Positions 9,336-19,481 are shown, counted from the first letter of the stretch. The stretch: 64,000 nucleotides of DNA from Pigmentiphaga sp. NML030171 (GCF_002188635.1 NZ_NINX01000029.1:62001-126000), one strand, 5' to 3'. The notes: generated by a model from the letters alone, not told the origin. Program-made: numbers and translations.

Positions 9336-9611
9336 TTACCTCTTGGCCTTCTTGTCCGCAGCGTGACCCTTGAACGTACGGGTCAGCGCGAACTCGCCGA
9401 GTTTGTGACCGACCATGTTCTCGTTGACATACACGGGAACATGCTGGCGACCATTGTGAACCGCGATCGTCAGACCGATGAACTCGGGCAGGATCGTGGA
9501 ACGACGCGACCAGGTCTTGATCGGGCGCTTGTCTTTGCCGGCCGTGGCCGACTCAACCTTCTTCAGAAGGTGCAGGTCGACAAACGGGCCTTTTTTAATC
9601 GAACGTGACAT
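9336..9611 (-). CDS. rpsS: 30S ribosomal protein S19
   Basis: 91-residue S19, a head protein of the small subunit that binds with S13. [19 protein letters not shown] and the [14 protein letters not shown] segment are diagnostic, and the length is normal. It follows rplB by 12 nt. Confidence 0.98.
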   Translation of the reverse strand: MSRSIKKGPFVDLHLLKKVESATAGKDKRPIKTWSRRSTILPEFIGLTIAVHNGRQHVPVYVNENMVGHKLGEFALTRTFKGHAADKKAKR

Positions 9612-9623
9612 GGCTCGCCTCGC

Positions 9624-10451
9624 TTACTTCTTCTTGCGCCGCTGGACGATCATATTGTTCGTCCGCTTGTTGCGGCGGGTCTTGAAACCCTTGGACGGAG
9701 TGCCCCAGGGGCTGACCGGCTCACGGGCTTCGCCAGTACGGCCTTCACCACCACCGTGCGGGTGGTCGATCGGGTTCATGGCAACACCGCGAACGGTGGG
9801 GCGAATGCCGCGCCAACGAGTGGCACCGGCCTTGCCGATCTGGCGCAGGCCATGCTCTTCGTTGCTGACTTCGCCGATGGTCGCACGGCACTCGATGTGC
9901 ACCTTGCGGACTTCGCCCGAACGCAGGCGAACCTGGGCATAGGTACCTTCACGAGCCAGCAGCACGGCCGATCCGCCTGCCGAACGCACCATCTGGGCGC
10001 CCTTGCCGGGGATCATTTCCACGCAGTGGATGGTGCTACCGACCGGGATGTTGCGGATCGGCAGGGCATTGCCAGCGCGGATGGGCGCTTCGCTACCGGA
10101 CACCAGCGTGGCGCCGACTTCAAGACCGCGCGGGGCGATGATGTAGCGACGTTCGCCGTCGGCATAGCACAACAGAGCGATGTGCGCCGTACGGTTGGGG
10201 TCGTATTCGATGCGCTCGACCTTGGCCGGGATGCCGTCCTTGGTGCGCTTGAAATCGACCACACGATAATGTTGCTTGTGACCACCGCCGCGATGACGCG
10301 TGGTGATATGGCCGTTGTTGTTGCGGCCGGCATTCTGCATCTGCTTTTCAAGCAGACTGTCGAGCGGGCGACCTTTGTGCAGGTGGGGGTGAACCACCTT
10401 CACCATCGCGCGGCGACCGGCGGAAGTCGGCTTCAGCTTGACGAGGGGCAT
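9624..10451 (-). CDS. rplB: 50S ribosomal protein L2
   Basis: 275-residue L2, required for subunit association and the peptidyl-transferase centre. The C-terminal HPHGGGEGR loop, which holds the functionally critical histidine, and the terminal [19 protein letters not shown] basic tail are both present. The start codon directly abuts the rplW stop (10452), so translation is coupled. Confidence 0.98.
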   Translation of the reverse strand: MPLVKLKPTSAGRRAMVKVVHPHLHKGRPLDSLLEKQMQNAGRNNNGHITTRHRGGGHKQHYRVVDFKRTKDGIPAKVERIEYDPNRTAHIALLCYADGERRYIIAPRGLEVGATLVSGSEAPIRAGNALPIRNIPVGSTIHCVEMIPGKGAQMVRSAGGSAVLLAREGTYAQVRLRSGEVRKVHIECRATIGEVSNEEHGLRQIGKAGATRWRGIRPTVRGVAMNPIDHPHGGGEGRTGEAREPVSPWGTPSKGFKTRRNKRTNNMIVQRRKKK

Positions 10452-10751
10452 TTACTTCACCTCCTGCGCAAAGTCGATTTCCTGACCCGGCTTCAGCGAC
10501 ACGTACGCCTTGCGCTCGTTGCGGCGGCGACCGATGAAGCGGCCAAAGCGCTTGACTTTGCCCTTGGTATTGAGAACCTGCACGGACTCGACCTGCACCT
10601 TGAAGAGCAGTTCGACGGCAGCCTTGATTTCCGGCTTGGTGGCGTCTTGCAGGACGCGGAAAGCCACTTGCTGGTTCTTGTCGGCGATGAACGTGCTCTT
10701 TTCAGAGACGATCGGAGCCAGCAGAACCTGGAGCAGACGGTCGTTGCTCAT
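10452..10751 (-). CDS. rplW: 50S ribosomal protein L23
   Basis: 99-residue L23, the docking site for trigger factor and SRP at the tunnel exit. APIVSEKST near the N-terminus and [16 protein letters not shown] near the C-terminus match the family. Its ATG overlaps the rplD stop by 4 nt (10748-10751). Confidence 0.98.
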   Translation of the reverse strand: MSNDRLLQVLLAPIVSEKSTFIADKNQQVAFRVLQDATKPEIKAAVELLFKVQVESVQVLNTKGKVKRFGRFIGRRRNERKAYVSLKPGQEIDFAQEVK

Positions 10752-11371
10752 CCCAGCATCTCCTCGAGCTGAGCGATCGCGGGCTTGGTGATCAACACTT
10801 TGTTGTAGTGGATCAGCGACAGCGGATCGGCATAACGGGACTCGACCACCGCCACGTGCGGCAGGTTGCGCGTGGCCAGATAGAGGTTTTCGTCAACCGT
10901 ATCGGTAATGATGAGGACCGAGTTCAAGCCCAGGCTCTTGAGCTTGTCGGCGGCCACCTTGGTCTTGGGCGAATCGACCACGAAGTTCTCGACGATCGCG
11001 ATCCGGTCTTCGCGGGCCAGTTGCGACAGAATCGACCGCACACCGGCGCGGTACATCTTCTTGTTCACTTTCTGGCTGAAGTTCTCTTCAGGCGAATTCG
11101 GGAAAATGCGACCACCCCCACGCCACAGCGGCGACGAGGTCATACCGGCGCGAGCGCGGCCGGTACCCTTCTGGCGCCAGGGCTTCTTGGTGGAGTGCTT
11201 GACTTCCGTGCGGTCCTTCTGGGCGCGGTTGCCGCTGCGGGCGTTGGCCTGGTAGGCGACAACGACCTGGTGCACCAGCGCTTCGTTGAATTCGCGGCCG
11301 AAGACCGTATCGGGGGCGCTGACGGTCGCAGCGACCTGGCCCTGGTCATTCAGGAGCTTGAGATCTGCCAT
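10748..11371 (-). CDS. rplD: 50S ribosomal protein L4
   Basis: 207-residue L4. The tunnel-lining extended loop is recognisable ([25 protein letters not shown] written here in part as [11 protein letters not shown] and SPLWRGGG). In E. coli L4 is also the autogenous repressor of the S10 operon, acting on its leader RNA. Here a long structured leader precedes rplC, two genes upstream in the order rplC-rplD, which makes similar feedback plausible. It is 2 nt from rplC. Confidence 0.98.
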   Translation of the reverse strand: MADLKLLNDQGQVAATVSAPDTVFGREFNEALVHQVVVAYQANARSGNRAQKDRTEVKHSTKKPWRQKGTGRARAGMTSSPLWRGGGRIFPNSPEENFSQKVNKKMYRAGVRSILSQLAREDRIAIVENFVVDSPKTKVAADKLKSLGLNSVLIITDTVDENLYLATRNLPHVAVVESRYADPLSLIHYNKVLITKPAIAQLEEMLG

Positions 11372-11373
11372 GT

Positions 11374-12054
11374 TCAGGCTCCTTTCACAGCGGGACGAAC
11401 GACGATGTTCGCGCCGGCATGGCCCGGGACGGCGCCACGGACCAGCAGCAGGCCGCGCTCGGCGTCCACGCGGATCACGTCGAGGTTCTGCACGGTGCGG
11501 GTGACGTCGCCATAGTGGCCGGCCATCTTCTTGCCCGGGAACACGCGGCCCGGATCCTGCGCCATACCGATGGAGCCGGCCGAGTTGTGCGACACCGAGT
11601 TACCGTGCGAAGCGCGGTTCGACGAGAAGTTGTGACGCTTGATCGCGCCCGAGAAGCCCTTACCGATGGTCGTGCCCGTCACGTCGACCTTCTGGCCGAC
11701 CGTGAAGACGGATTCCACGGTGATGACTGCGCCCGGAGCGAACTCGGCCGCTTTGGCCGGATCAAGGCGGAATTCTTTGAGCACGCTGCCCGCTTCGGCA
11801 CCCGCTTTCGCGAAATGGCCGGTAAGAGGCTTGGTGACGCGCGAAGCACGGCGCGTACCGAACGTGACCTGAACGGCGGCGTAACCGTCCGTTTGCGGGG
11901 ATTTGACCTGGGTCACACGGTTGTTCGACACGTCCAGCACGGTCACGGGGATGGACTCGCCATCGTCCGTGAAAATGCGGGTCATGCCAACCTTGCGACC
12001 CACCAGGCCGAGCCGGAATGCGGCTGGCGTGGAGGCCGTCGATTGGGTCGACAT
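11374..12054 (-). CDS. rplC: 50S ribosomal protein L3
   Basis: 226-residue L3, an early-assembly protein with a loop reaching the peptidyl-transferase centre. [14 protein letters not shown] opens the conserved part, and the central loop contains [24 protein letters not shown]. The start is ATG 12052-12054. An in-frame ATG 12 nt upstream (12064-12066) overlaps the GGAG ribosome binding site and is therefore unlikely to be used. It is the first gene after the strong promoter at 12274-12303, with a leader of about 213 nt. Confidence 0.97.
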   Translation of the reverse strand: MSTQSTASTPAAFRLGLVGRKVGMTRIFTDDGESIPVTVLDVSNNRVTQVKSPQTDGYAAVQVTFGTRRASRVTKPLTGHFAKAGAEAGSVLKEFRLDPAKAAEFAPGAVITVESVFTVGQKVDVTGTTIGKGFSGAIKRHNFSSNRASHGNSVSHNSAGSIGMAQDPGRVFPGKKMAGHYGDVTRTVQNLDVIRVDAERGLLLVRGAVPGHAGANIVVRPAVKGA

Positions 12055-12066
12055 CGTTTTCTCCAT

Positions 12067-12267
12067 TCCCGACTACGATTGGCCGGGGCTAAAAATGGCG
12101 TCGCACCGAAGTGCGGCACCGGACAGCAACGCCAAGGGCGCTGCGCCTACATTGATGCGATAGTGATTGCTGGCGGCACGACCCGGGAAAAATGCCGGGG
12201 AAACCCCGCCGGATCAATACGTGCCAAAAATACGTGCCAAAAGCCCATGGGCTCACCCACGGGCTAG
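12067..12267 (-). promoter_or_regulatory. Structured 5' leader of the rplC-rpsQ transcript
   Basis: About 200 noncoding bases lie between the promoter at 12274-12303 and rplC. On the minus strand they contain, in order, AGCCCGTGGG-TGAG-CCCATGGGCT followed by TTTT (12265-12238, a 10-bp stem with one G-T pair), a 13-bp tandem repeat (12216-12241), a GGGG-TTT-CCCC hairpin followed by ATTTTT (about 12209-12180), and GCCGCAC-TTCG-GTGCGAC (12116-12099), a 7-bp stem closed by a C(UUCG)G tetraloop. Hairpins followed by U-runs suggest attenuation or ribosomal-protein feedback. The role is inferred. Confidence 0.6.
12216..12241 (-). repeat. 13-bp perfect tandem repeat in the rplC leader
   Basis: AATACGTGCCAAA occurs twice back to back on the plus strand (12216-12228 and 12229-12241). 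In the transcript it reads TTTGGCACGTATT twice, directly 3' of the first hairpin. It may be an RNA-binding repeat or a simple duplication. Confidence 0.85.
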
Positions 12268-12273
12268 CCGGCT

Positions 12274-12303
12274 AGTATAGCCTGCGCCCGGCGGCCTTTT
12301 CAA
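12274..12303 (-). promoter_or_regulatory. Sigma-70 promoter for rplC-rplD-rplW-rplB-rpsS-rplV-rpsC-rplP-rpmC-rpsQ
   Basis: On the minus strand TTGAAA (12303-12298) and TATACT (12279-12274) are separated by 18 bases. The match is close to consensus in a GC-rich background. Transcription would begin near 12267. It lies directly after the rpsJ stop, so rpsJ appears to belong to the upstream str/tuf transcript while the rest of the S10 genes have their own promoter. Confidence 0.75.
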
Positions 12304-12324
12304 GCCCCGGGCGCAAATACCACG

Positions 12325-12636
12325 TCACTGCAAAGCGATTTCCACATCCACGCCAGCCGGCAGGTCCAGGCGCATCAGCGCGTCCACGGTCTTGTCGGTG
12401 GGATCCACGATGTCCATCAGGCGCTGATGGGTGCGGATCTCGAACTGGTCGCGCGACGTCTTGTTGACGTGCGGCGAACGCAGCAGATCGTAGCGGCGGA
12501 TACGGGTCGGCAGGGGAACCGGACCACGAACCACGGCACCCGTGCGCTTGGCGGTTTCGACGATCTCAGCGGCCGACTGGTCGATGAGCTTGTAATCGAA
12601 CGCCTTGAGGCGGATGCGAATCTTCTGCTTTTTCAT
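12325..12636 (-). CDS. rpsJ: 30S ribosomal protein S10 (NusE)
   Basis: 103-residue S10, a small-subunit protein that also serves as NusE in antitermination complexes. [21 protein letters not shown] and [22 protein letters not shown] are diagnostic, and length is standard. It is separated from tuf by 139 nt containing a hairpin-rich repeat, and from rplC by 270 nt with a new promoter and leader, which is unusual because rpsJ normally directly heads the S10 operon. Confidence 0.98.
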   Translation of the reverse strand: MKKQKIRIRLKAFDYKLIDQSAAEIVETAKRTGAVVRGPVPLPTRIRRYDLLRSPHVNKTSRDQFEIRTHQRLMDIVDPTDKTVDALMRLDLPAGVDVEIALQ

Positions 12637-12662
12637 GAAACTGTCCTAAAGAGCGAGGTTGG

Positions 12663-12752
12663 ACCCCCCCTACGCGCTTACGCGCGCCCCCCAGGGGGGG
12701 CGACGCTGGCGGACCGGCAGAGCCGGATCCGCGGCGTCCTGGGTGGGGCCGT
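12663..12752. repeat. GC-rich hairpin repeat (REP-like) between tuf and rpsJ
   Basis: The element contains CGCGC-TTAC-GCGCG (12673-12686), CCCCCC-A-GGGGGG (12687-12699) and a larger hairpin whose outer arms are GACGC (12702-12706) and GCGTC (12734-12738), with inner arms CCGGC-AGA-GCCGG (12714-12726). Its opening CCCCCC(T)ACGCGC and the C-run/G-run hairpin resemble an intergenic repeat that I recall as common in Burkholderiales genomes. That identification is from memory and copy number cannot be judged here. Confidence 0.6.
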
Positions 12753-12754
12753 TT

Positions 12755-12775
12755 TTTTAAGGGAGACCCTTAAAA
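12755..12775. other. Hairpin immediately after tuf
   Basis: TTTTAAGGG (12755-12763) and CCCTTAAAA (12767-12775) form a perfect 9-bp stem with a 3-nt loop, ending at the base next to the tuf stop codon. On the minus strand the stem is followed by A residues, not U, so it is not a canonical terminator and should allow read-through to rpsJ. It may protect the 3' end of a processed tuf mRNA. Confidence 0.5.
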
Positions 12776-13966
<1,191 letters not shown>

Positions 13967-14021
13967 GTTCTCTCTTCCTGCAGTTTGCCTGGAGATTTAA
14001 CGATTACTTGCCTGTCGCCAA

Positions 14022-16124
14022 TTACTTGGCGCGGGCGCTGATGATTGCGTCGGCGACGTTCTTCGGCGCTTCCGCGTAGTGCTTGAACTCCATCGTGTAC
14101 GTCGCGCGACCCTGGGTCGCGGAACGCAGCGCGGTGGAATAACCGAACATCTCGGCCAGGGGAACCTCGGCCTTGATGATCTTGCCGCCGCCGACCATGT
14201 CGTCCATGCCCTGGACCATGCCGCGCCGCGAGGACAGGTCGCCCATCACGGTACCGGCGTAGTCTTCCGGCGTCTCGACTTCCACGGCCATCATGGGCTC
14301 GAGCAGCACAGGGTTGGCCTTGCGCATGCCTTCCTTGAAGGCCATCGAGGCGGCCATCTTGAACGCGTTTTCGTTCGAGTCCACGTCGTGGTACGAACCG
14401 AAGAACAGCGTCACCTTGACGTCCACCACCGGGTAGCCGGCCATCACGCCAGCCTGCAGGGTGTCGATACAACCCTTTTCCACGGCCGGAATGAATTCAC
14501 GGGGCACCACGCCGCCCTTGATGGCGTCGACGAACTCGAAGCCCTTGCCGGCTTCCTGGGGCTCGACCTTCAGCACCACGTGACCGTACTGGCCGCGGCC
14601 GCCCGACTGCTTGACGAACTTGCCTTCGGACTCTTCGCAGGTCTTGCGGATGGTTTCGCGGTAGGCCACCTGGGGCTTGCCCACGTTGGCTTCCACGCCG
14701 AATTCGCGCTTCATGCGGTCGACCAGGATTTCCAGGTGGAGCTCGCCCATGCCCGAAATGATGGTCTGGCCCGACTCTTCGTCGGTACGCACGCGGAACG
14801 ACGGATCCTCGGCGGCCAGGCGGTTCAGGGCGATGCCCATCTTCTCCTGGTCGGCCTTGGTCTTGGGTTCGACGGCCTGCGCGATCACGGGCTCGGGGAA
14901 CTCCATCTTTTCCAGCGTGACGATCGATTCCGGATCGCACAGCGTTTCGCCGGTCGTGACGTCCTTCAGGCCCACGGCCGCGGCGATGTCGCCCGCCAGA
15001 ACTTCCTTGATTTCCTCACGCTGGTTGGCGTGCATCTGCAGGATACGGCCGACGCGCTCTTTCTTGCCCTTGATCGCGTTGTAGACGGTGTCGCCGGAAG
15101 CCAGCACGCCCGAGTACACGCGGATGAAGGTCAGTTGGCCGACGAACGGGTCCGTCATCAGCTTGAACGCCAGCGCCGAGAACTTTTCCTTGTCGTCGGC
15201 CTTGCGGACCACGGGCTGGTCGTTCTCGTCGGTGCCGTCGACCGGGGGGATGTCGATCGGCGAAGGCAGGTAGTCGATGACCGCGTCCAGCATGGCCTGC
15301 ACGCCCTTGTTCTTGAAGGCGGTGCCGCACAGCATGGGCTGGATCTCGCCGGCGATGGTGCGCTGGCGGATGGCGGACTTGATCTCGGCTTCCGACAGTT
15401 CGCCGGATTCCAGATACTTGTTCATCAGCTCTTCGGACGACTCGGCGGCCGCCTCGACCAGCTTCTCGTGCCATTCGTTGCAGGTGTCGACCAGCTCGGC
15501 GGGGATGTCGCCGTATTCGAACTTGGTGCCCTGGCTGGCGTCATCCCACAGGATGGCCTTCATCTTGACCAGGTCGACCACGCCCTTGAACGAATCCTCG
15601 GCGCCGATCGGCACTTGCAGCGGGATCGGGTTGGCCTTCAGGCGCAGACGCATCTGCTCGTAGACCTTGAAGAAGTTCGCGCCGGTACGGTCCATCTTGT
15701 TGACGAACGCGAGACGGGGCACGCCGTACTTGTTGGCCTGGCGCCAGACGGTTTCCGACTGGGGCTGCACGCCGCCCACGGCGCAATACACCATGCAGGC
15801 GCCGTCCAGCACGCGCATGGAGCGCTCGACTTCAATCGTGAAGTCCACGTGCCCCGGGGTGTCGATGATGTTGAAGCGATGCTCGGGATAGTTGCCCGCC
15901 ATGCCCTTCCAGAAGCAGGTGGTGGCAGCCGAGGTGATCGTGATGCCGCGTTCCTGCTCCTGCTCCATCCAGTCCATCGTGGCGGCGCCGTCGTGCACTT
16001 CGCCGAGCTTGTGGTTGACGCCCGTATAGAACAGGATACGTTCGGTGGTGGTGGTCTTCCCTGCGTCGATGTGCGCAGAGATGCCGATGTTGCGGTAGCG
16101 CTCGATCGGGGTCTTGCGGGCCAT
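14022..16124 (-). CDS. fusA: Translation elongation factor G
   Basis: 700-residue EF-G, the ribosomal translocase GTPase. [27 protein letters not shown] and [10 protein letters not shown] give the G1, G3 and G4 motifs. The C-terminal domains are complete, ending in [13 protein letters not shown]. The start is ATG 16122-16124 ([14 protein letters not shown]), chosen because AAGGAAA lies upstream and the family begins here. A longer in-frame reading to 16181 has no homologous N-terminus. It sits between rpsG and tuf. Confidence 0.98.
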   Translation of the reverse strand: MARKTPIERYRNIGISAHIDAGKTTTTERILFYTGVNHKLGEVHDGAATMDWMEQEQERGITITSAATTCFWKGMAGNYPEHRFNIIDTPGHVDFTIEVERSMRVLDGACMVYCAVGGVQPQSETVWRQANKYGVPRLAFVNKMDRTGANFFKVYEQMRLRLKANPIPLQVPIGAEDSFKGVVDLVKMKAILWDDASQGTKFEYGDIPAELVDTCNEWHEKLVEAAAESSEELMNKYLESGELSEAEIKSAIRQRTIAGEIQPMLCGTAFKNKGVQAMLDAVIDYLPSPIDIPPVDGTDENDQPVVRKADDKEKFSALAFKLMTDPFVGQLTFIRVYSGVLASGDTVYNAIKGKKERVGRILQMHANQREEIKEVLAGDIAAAVGLKDVTTGETLCDPESIVTLEKMEFPEPVIAQAVEPKTKADQEKMGIALNRLAAEDPSFRVRTDEESGQTIISGMGELHLEILVDRMKREFGVEANVGKPQVAYRETIRKTCEESEGKFVKQSGGRGQYGHVVLKVEPQEAGKGFEFVDAIKGGVVPREFIPAVEKGCIDTLQAGVMAGYPVVDVKVTLFFGSYHDVDSNENAFKMAASMAFKEGMRKANPVLLEPMMAVEVETPEDYAGTVMGDLSSRRGMVQGMDDMVGGGKIIKAEVPLAEMFGYSTALRSATQGRATYTMEFKHYAEAPKNVADAIISARAK

Positions 16125-16202
16125 GATCGGATTTCCTTGGTGACTGGACTGGTTGGCCCGCGGCGATCGGCCGCGGGCCATTTGAGAAACGAAGAGTGCT
16201 GC

Positions 16203-16673
16203 TTACCAGCGGAAGTGGCTGAATGCCTTGTTGGCCTCGGCCATCTTGTGCGTGTCGTCGCGCTTCTTGACCGCGCCGCCGCGGCCCTCGGACGCATCCA
16301 TCAGCTCGCCGGCCAGGCGCAGGTCCATGGACTTCTCGCCACGCTTCTTGGCGGCCTCGCGAACCCAACGCATGGCCAAGGCCAGGCGGCGCACGGGGCG
16401 CACTTCAACCGGCACTTGGTAGTTGGCGCCGCCAACCCGGCGGCTCTTGACCTCGACGATGGGCTTGACGTTGCCGATCGCCTGACCGAACACCTCGATG
16501 GGGTCCTTGCCGGTCTTGGTCTGGATTTGTTCGAGGGCGCCGTAAACGATCCGCTCTGCGACGGCCTTCTTGCCGGAGAGCATGACGACGTTCATGAATT
16601 TGGCGAGTTCAACGCTGCCGAACTTGGGATCGGGCAGGATTTCACGCTTGGGTACTTCGCGACGACGAGGCAT
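16203..16673 (-). CDS. rpsG: 30S ribosomal protein S7
   Basis: 156-residue S7, the primary assembly protein of the 30S head and, in E. coli, the translational repressor of the str operon acting on the rpsL-rpsG gap. [20 protein letters not shown] and [15 protein letters not shown] are diagnostic. The rpsL-rpsG gap here is 152 nt, long enough for a comparable regulatory structure. Confidence 0.98.
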   Translation of the reverse strand: MPRRREVPKREILPDPKFGSVELAKFMNVVMLSGKKAVAERIVYGALEQIQTKTGKDPIEVFGQAIGNVKPIVEVKSRRVGGANYQVPVEVRPVRRLALAMRWVREAAKKRGEKSMDLRLAGELMDASEGRGGAVKKRDDTHKMAEANKAFSHFRW

Positions 16674-16825
16674 TTCTACTTCCTATGTCTTCAGTTGAAC
16701 CGCGGGGTTTCGCCTGCGGCCGTGGCCTGTCACGTTGGGCTTGCGCCCCGACGGGCCCCTTACTCGTGCCGCTCCTGCAATCCAGGATGCGGCGACGCAA
16801 CGGGTAAAGCTGCGAGACCTGGGGA
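16674..16825 (-). other. rpsL-rpsG intercistronic spacer
   Basis: 152 noncoding bases between the S12 and S7 genes. In E. coli the equivalent spacer is the S7 autoregulatory target. I see GC-rich self-complementary segments, for instance around the GGGGCCCGTCGGGGCGC stretch on the plus-strand complement, but no structure I can assign confidently. Confidence 0.3.
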
Positions 16826-17203
16826 TCAGGCCTTCTTGGGGCGCTTGGCGCCGTACTTCGAGCGGGCCTGCTTGCGATCCTTCACGCCTTGCAGGTCCAG
16901 CGAGCCGCGGACGATGTGGTAGCGCACACCCGGGAGATCCTTCACCCGGCCGCCACGCACCAGAACCACCGAGTGCTCCTGCAGGTTGTGGCCTTCGCCG
17001 CCGATGTACGAAATGACTTCGTAACCGTTGGTCAGGCGCACCTTCGCAACCTTACGCAGAGCCGAGTTCGGCTTCTTGGGGGTCGTGGTGTAGACACGGG
17101 TGCAGACGCCGCGACGCTGCGGGCTGCATTCAAGAGCGGGCGACTTGCTCTTGGCGTGGCTGGATTCGCGCGGCTTGCGCACGAGTTGGCTGATAGTTGG
17201 CAT
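16826..17203 (-). CDS. rpsL: 30S ribosomal protein S12
   Basis: 125-residue S12, the decoding-centre protein. [11 protein letters not shown] carries Lys43, and the C-terminal [15 protein letters not shown] carries Lys88; both are the wild-type residues whose substitution gives streptomycin resistance, so a sensitive allele is predicted. Start ATG 17201-17203 ([10 protein letters not shown]) has AGAGGG upstream. An upstream in-frame extension to 17272 has no family counterpart. It is the first gene of the str operon and follows a leader of about 310 nt. Confidence 0.98.
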   Translation of the reverse strand: MPTISQLVRKPRESSHAKSKSPALECSPQRRGVCTRVYTTTPKKPNSALRKVAKVRLTNGYEVISYIGGEGHNLQEHSVVLVRGGRVKDLPGVRYHIVRGSLDLQGVKDRKQARSKYGAKRPKKA

Positions 17204-17511
17204 AAGCCCTCTTCCGTAACCTTTTGGGGTCTTTTGGTTAGGTCTGGGGCCTACGTCACAAGGCCCAGACATCTACAACAAGCCATCCGGCAGCGCGGCC
17301 CCGAGCAGGAAGCCGCAACCGGGGCGAACCGGAAGAGGAACATGCACGGGCCGCACGATCGTGCGGCATGAAAACCTGCTGGGGGAGGAACGCCGCGACG
17401 CGGCTCTTGAGAAAGGCAGTGTTTGCGGGACATCCGGGCAATTTGTACCAGCCGGATATTGCAATTCTGCACATCAAAGAACGCGCGGCCCGGGCGAGCC
17501 GACTCCAGAGA
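17204..17511 (-). promoter_or_regulatory. Long 5' leader of the str operon
   Basis: About 308 noncoding bases between the promoter at 17519-17548 and rpsL. It includes the perfect 18-bp palindrome at 17350-17367 and, just before the ribosome binding site, an imperfect stem GTCTGGGGCC (17242-17251) with GGCCCAGAC (17262-17270). No short open frame with a good ribosome binding site is apparent. The function of the leader is unknown. Confidence 0.5.
17350..17367. other. Perfect 18-bp palindrome in the rpsL leader
   Basis: GCCGCACGATCGTGCGGC is fully self-complementary without a spacer. As DNA it could be a dimeric operator; as RNA it would form a tight hairpin about 150 nt downstream of the predicted transcription start. 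Confidence 0.7.
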
Positions 17512-17518
17512 GCTTGCC

Positions 17519-17548
17519 ATAATAGCGTGCACGGCGCGAGACTGTCAA
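17519..17548 (-). promoter_or_regulatory. Sigma-70 promoter of the str operon
   Basis: On the minus strand a perfect -35 TTGACA (17548-17543) and TATTAT (17524-17519) are spaced by 18 bases, giving a start near 17512. This is the best promoter match in the window and fits a highly expressed ribosomal operon. Confidence 0.8.
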
Positions 17549-17600
17549 CGACAGATCCGCTCGGGCGTACCGTGGCGGGCACACCGGCGGGCCGACTAGA

Positions 17601-18320
17601 ATGGCGCGTCGCCACCAGCAGCCGGCCCGCTCCATGCCTCGAACCAAGAAAGACGCCCCCGCTCCGCGCGGCGCCGGCCGGCCGGTCGACAGCCAGTCGG
17701 TAGGCCGGGATCGTATCATCGACTGCACCGTGGACCTGCTCGGGCGCCGCACCCCGGAAGAACTCACCATCCTCGAGATCGCCGCCGAAGCGGGCGTGAA
17801 CCGGGCGCTGGTGCGCTACTACTTCGGCGATCTGCGGGGTTTGCTGCACGAGGTGACCGAATTCCTGATGCGCCAGCTGCAGGACCGCATGGAGCGGGCG
17901 CTGCGGCAGCCGGGCTCCCTGCGGGAGCAACTCAAGGCGCGCCTGACGCTGCGTCTCGAGTTCATGCGGCAGCATCCCCATTTCGAGCGGCTGGCGCTGG
18001 CCGAGATCTACCATGCGCCCAGGACCGGGAACGAGGCCGGCGCGCCCACCCCCATCCAGCGCGTGACCGCGCGGGGGCTGGAGATCACCGCCATGCTCTT
18101 TCCGGAGGGCGTGCCGCCCGCCGTCGATCCGCGCTTCGTGCATCTAATATTGATAGGCGTGCCGGCCTTCGTCTCGACGGCGCAGCCGCTCATCGAGACG
18201 TTGTTCGGCACCGGCCCCCAGGCCGAGACGATGATAGACGCCTACGTCGACTTCGTCGCCCGCATGCTGGAGGACCAGATCCGGCCGGACGGCGGCGGAC
18301 GCCTCCCCTCGCCCACCTAG
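17601..18320 (+). CDS. TetR family transcriptional regulator
   Basis: 239-residue TetR-type repressor. The HTH (about residues 38-83: RDRIIDCTVDLLGRR ... AAEAGVNRALVRYYFGD) is canonical, and the C-terminal ligand-binding domain is divergent. An alternative start at ATG 17634 would remove an 11-residue basic leader. It lies immediately upstream of, and in the same direction as, the Rieske oxygenase operon. A perfect inverted repeat at 18378-18399 overlaps that operon's predicted transcription start, making this regulator its likely repressor. Confidence 0.88.
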   Translation: MARRHQQPARSMPRTKKDAPAPRGAGRPVDSQSVGRDRIIDCTVDLLGRRTPEELTILEIAAEAGVNRALVRYYFGDLRGLLHEVTEFLMRQLQDRMERALRQPGSLREQLKARLTLRLEFMRQHPHFERLALAEIYHAPRTGNEAGAPTPIQRVTARGLEITAMLFPEGVPPAVDPRFVHLILIGVPAFVSTAQPLIETLFGTGPQAETMIDAYVDFVARMLEDQIRPDGGGRLPSPT

Positions 18321-18343
18321 GGATTCCCCTGTCCGGTCCGGCG

Positions 18344-18372
18344 TTGACGCGCCCTCCCGGCCGTCTTATCCT
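18344..18372 (+). promoter_or_regulatory. Promoter of the Rieske oxygenase operon
   Basis: TTGACG (18344-18349) and TATCCT (18367-18372) are separated by 17 bases. The start would fall near 18379, inside the adjacent operator palindrome. Confidence 0.65.
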
Positions 18373-18377
18373 GACTT

Positions 18378-18399
18378 TAATTACCACTTATGGTAATTA
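18378..18399. promoter_or_regulatory. TetR-type operator palindrome
   Basis: Perfect 9-bp arms TAATTACCA (18378-18386) and TGGTAATTA (18391-18399) around CTTA. The AT-rich palindrome stands out from its GC-rich surroundings and overlaps the predicted transcription start of the Rieske operon, the classic placement for repression by the upstream TetR protein. Confidence 0.8.
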
Positions 18400-18437
18400 T
18401 TGCCGGGCCGAAGCGATGCATGCCCGGGGAGACAGCC

Positions 18438-19481
18438 TTGGAATATCTGCGCAATGCCTGGTATGCCGCCGCGGCCGAGGCCGAAATCACCCGGACGCCC
18501 CTGCGCCGGATGCTCCTGGACACGCCCGTCGTGCTGTTCCGCAGCCTGGACGGCAACCCCGTCGCCCTGCAGGATCGCTGCGCGCACCGCTTCGCGCCGC
18601 TGTCCCGGGGCACCCTGCTCGGCGACGAACTGCAGTGCGGCTACCACGGCCTGCGCTATGACCCCGGCGGCCGTTGCGTGCACAACCCGCACGGCCCCCG
18701 GATCCCCGCCCATGCCGACATACGCGCCTATCCTCTCGCATCGCGCTACGGCTTCATCTGGCTGTGGCCGGGCGATCCGGCGCTCGCCGACGCCGCGTTG
18801 CTGCCGGACCTTTCCCCGTTCGACCCGCGTCCGGGATATCGGACCCAATGGGGCTACCTGCGCATCGACGCGCATTACCAGCTCGTCATCGACAACCTGC
18901 TGGACCTCAGCCACGTCGAGTACCTGCACCCCGCCTTTGCCAGCGGCGGCGCCATCGGCAACACCCGCCACGAAGTCATCGAGGCGGACGGCGTGGTGCA
19001 CGCGAATCGCTGGAAACCGGGCTGCACCGTGAGCCCGCTGCTGGGCCGGTGCTGGGGCAGGCCCGATGCCATCGGCGACGCGCGGTCGTGCATACGCTGG
19101 CACCCTCCCTGCACCCTGTTCCTGGACGTCGGCGCCACCGAGACCGGCGCCGACCCCGGCGACGGAGTGACCTTGTCGTTCCTGCATCTGCCGACACCGG
19201 AAAGCGGCACCCGGACACACTACTTCTGGGCGGCGACGCGCAGCCACTCCCCGGACGACGACGAACTGACTGGCTGGATACAGGCGACCACCGAGCGCGC
19301 CTTCATGCTGGAAGACGAGCCGATGATCGAAGCGCAGCAGGACAACCTCGGGCCGGGCGCCGACATGGCGTCGCTGCATCCCGTCTACCTTGCTCCCGAC
19401 CTGGCGCCGGTCAAGGCGCGCCGGATTCTCGCGCGTCTGATCGAAGCCGAACGCGGCGCCCAGCCGGCAGGCATCCGGTAG
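18438..19481 (+). CDS. Rieske non-heme iron oxygenase, VanA-like
   Basis: Oxygenase component of the vanillate-demethylase-like family, expected to hydroxylate or O-demethylate an aromatic acid. Numbered from TTG 18438, the Rieske cluster ligands are C48/H50 (CAHR) and C67/H70 (CGYH); the mononuclear iron motif is D156-L-S-H159-V-E-Y-L-H164. TTG is preferred because GGGGAG lies 6 nt upstream and VanA-type proteins begin about seven residues before the conserved NAWY; ATG 18420 is the alternative. No reductase gene is adjacent, so electrons must come from elsewhere. It is first in a three-gene unit with a periplasmic receptor and a TauD-type dioxygenase. Substrate unknown. Confidence 0.88.
   Translation: MEYLRNAWYAAAAEAEITRTPLRRMLLDTPVVLFRSLDGNPVALQDRCAHRFAPLSRGTLLGDELQCGYHGLRYDPGGRCVHNPHGPRIPAHADIRAYPLASRYGFIWLWPGDPALADAALLPDLSPFDPRPGYRTQWGYLRIDAHYQLVIDNLLDLSHVEYLHPAFASGGAIGNTRHEVIEADGVVHANRWKPGCTVSPLLGRCWGRPDAIGDARSCIRWHPPCTLFLDVGATETGADPGDGVTLSFLHLPTPESGTRTHYFWAATRSHSPDDDELTGWIQATTERAFMLEDEPMIEAQQDNLGPGADMASLHPVYLAPDLAPVKARRILARLIEAERGAQPAGIR

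Noticed and set aside
12753-12775. Hairpin after tuf as an intrinsic terminator
   Set aside because: The stem is perfect, but on the coding strand it is followed by A residues rather than U, so it lacks the termination tract.
16125-16181. N-terminal extension of fusA
   Set aside because: EF-G begins [14 protein letters not shown]; the extra codons have no homologous counterpart.
14079-16922. Very long open frame (947 codons) antisense to fusA and rpsG
   Set aside because: Its composition is that of a complementary-strand shadow of highly biased GC-rich codons; the sense strand encodes unmistakable EF-G and S7.
17204-17272. N-terminal extension of rpsL
   Set aside because: S12 begins [10 protein letters not shown] in the family, and a ribosome binding site precedes that ATG.
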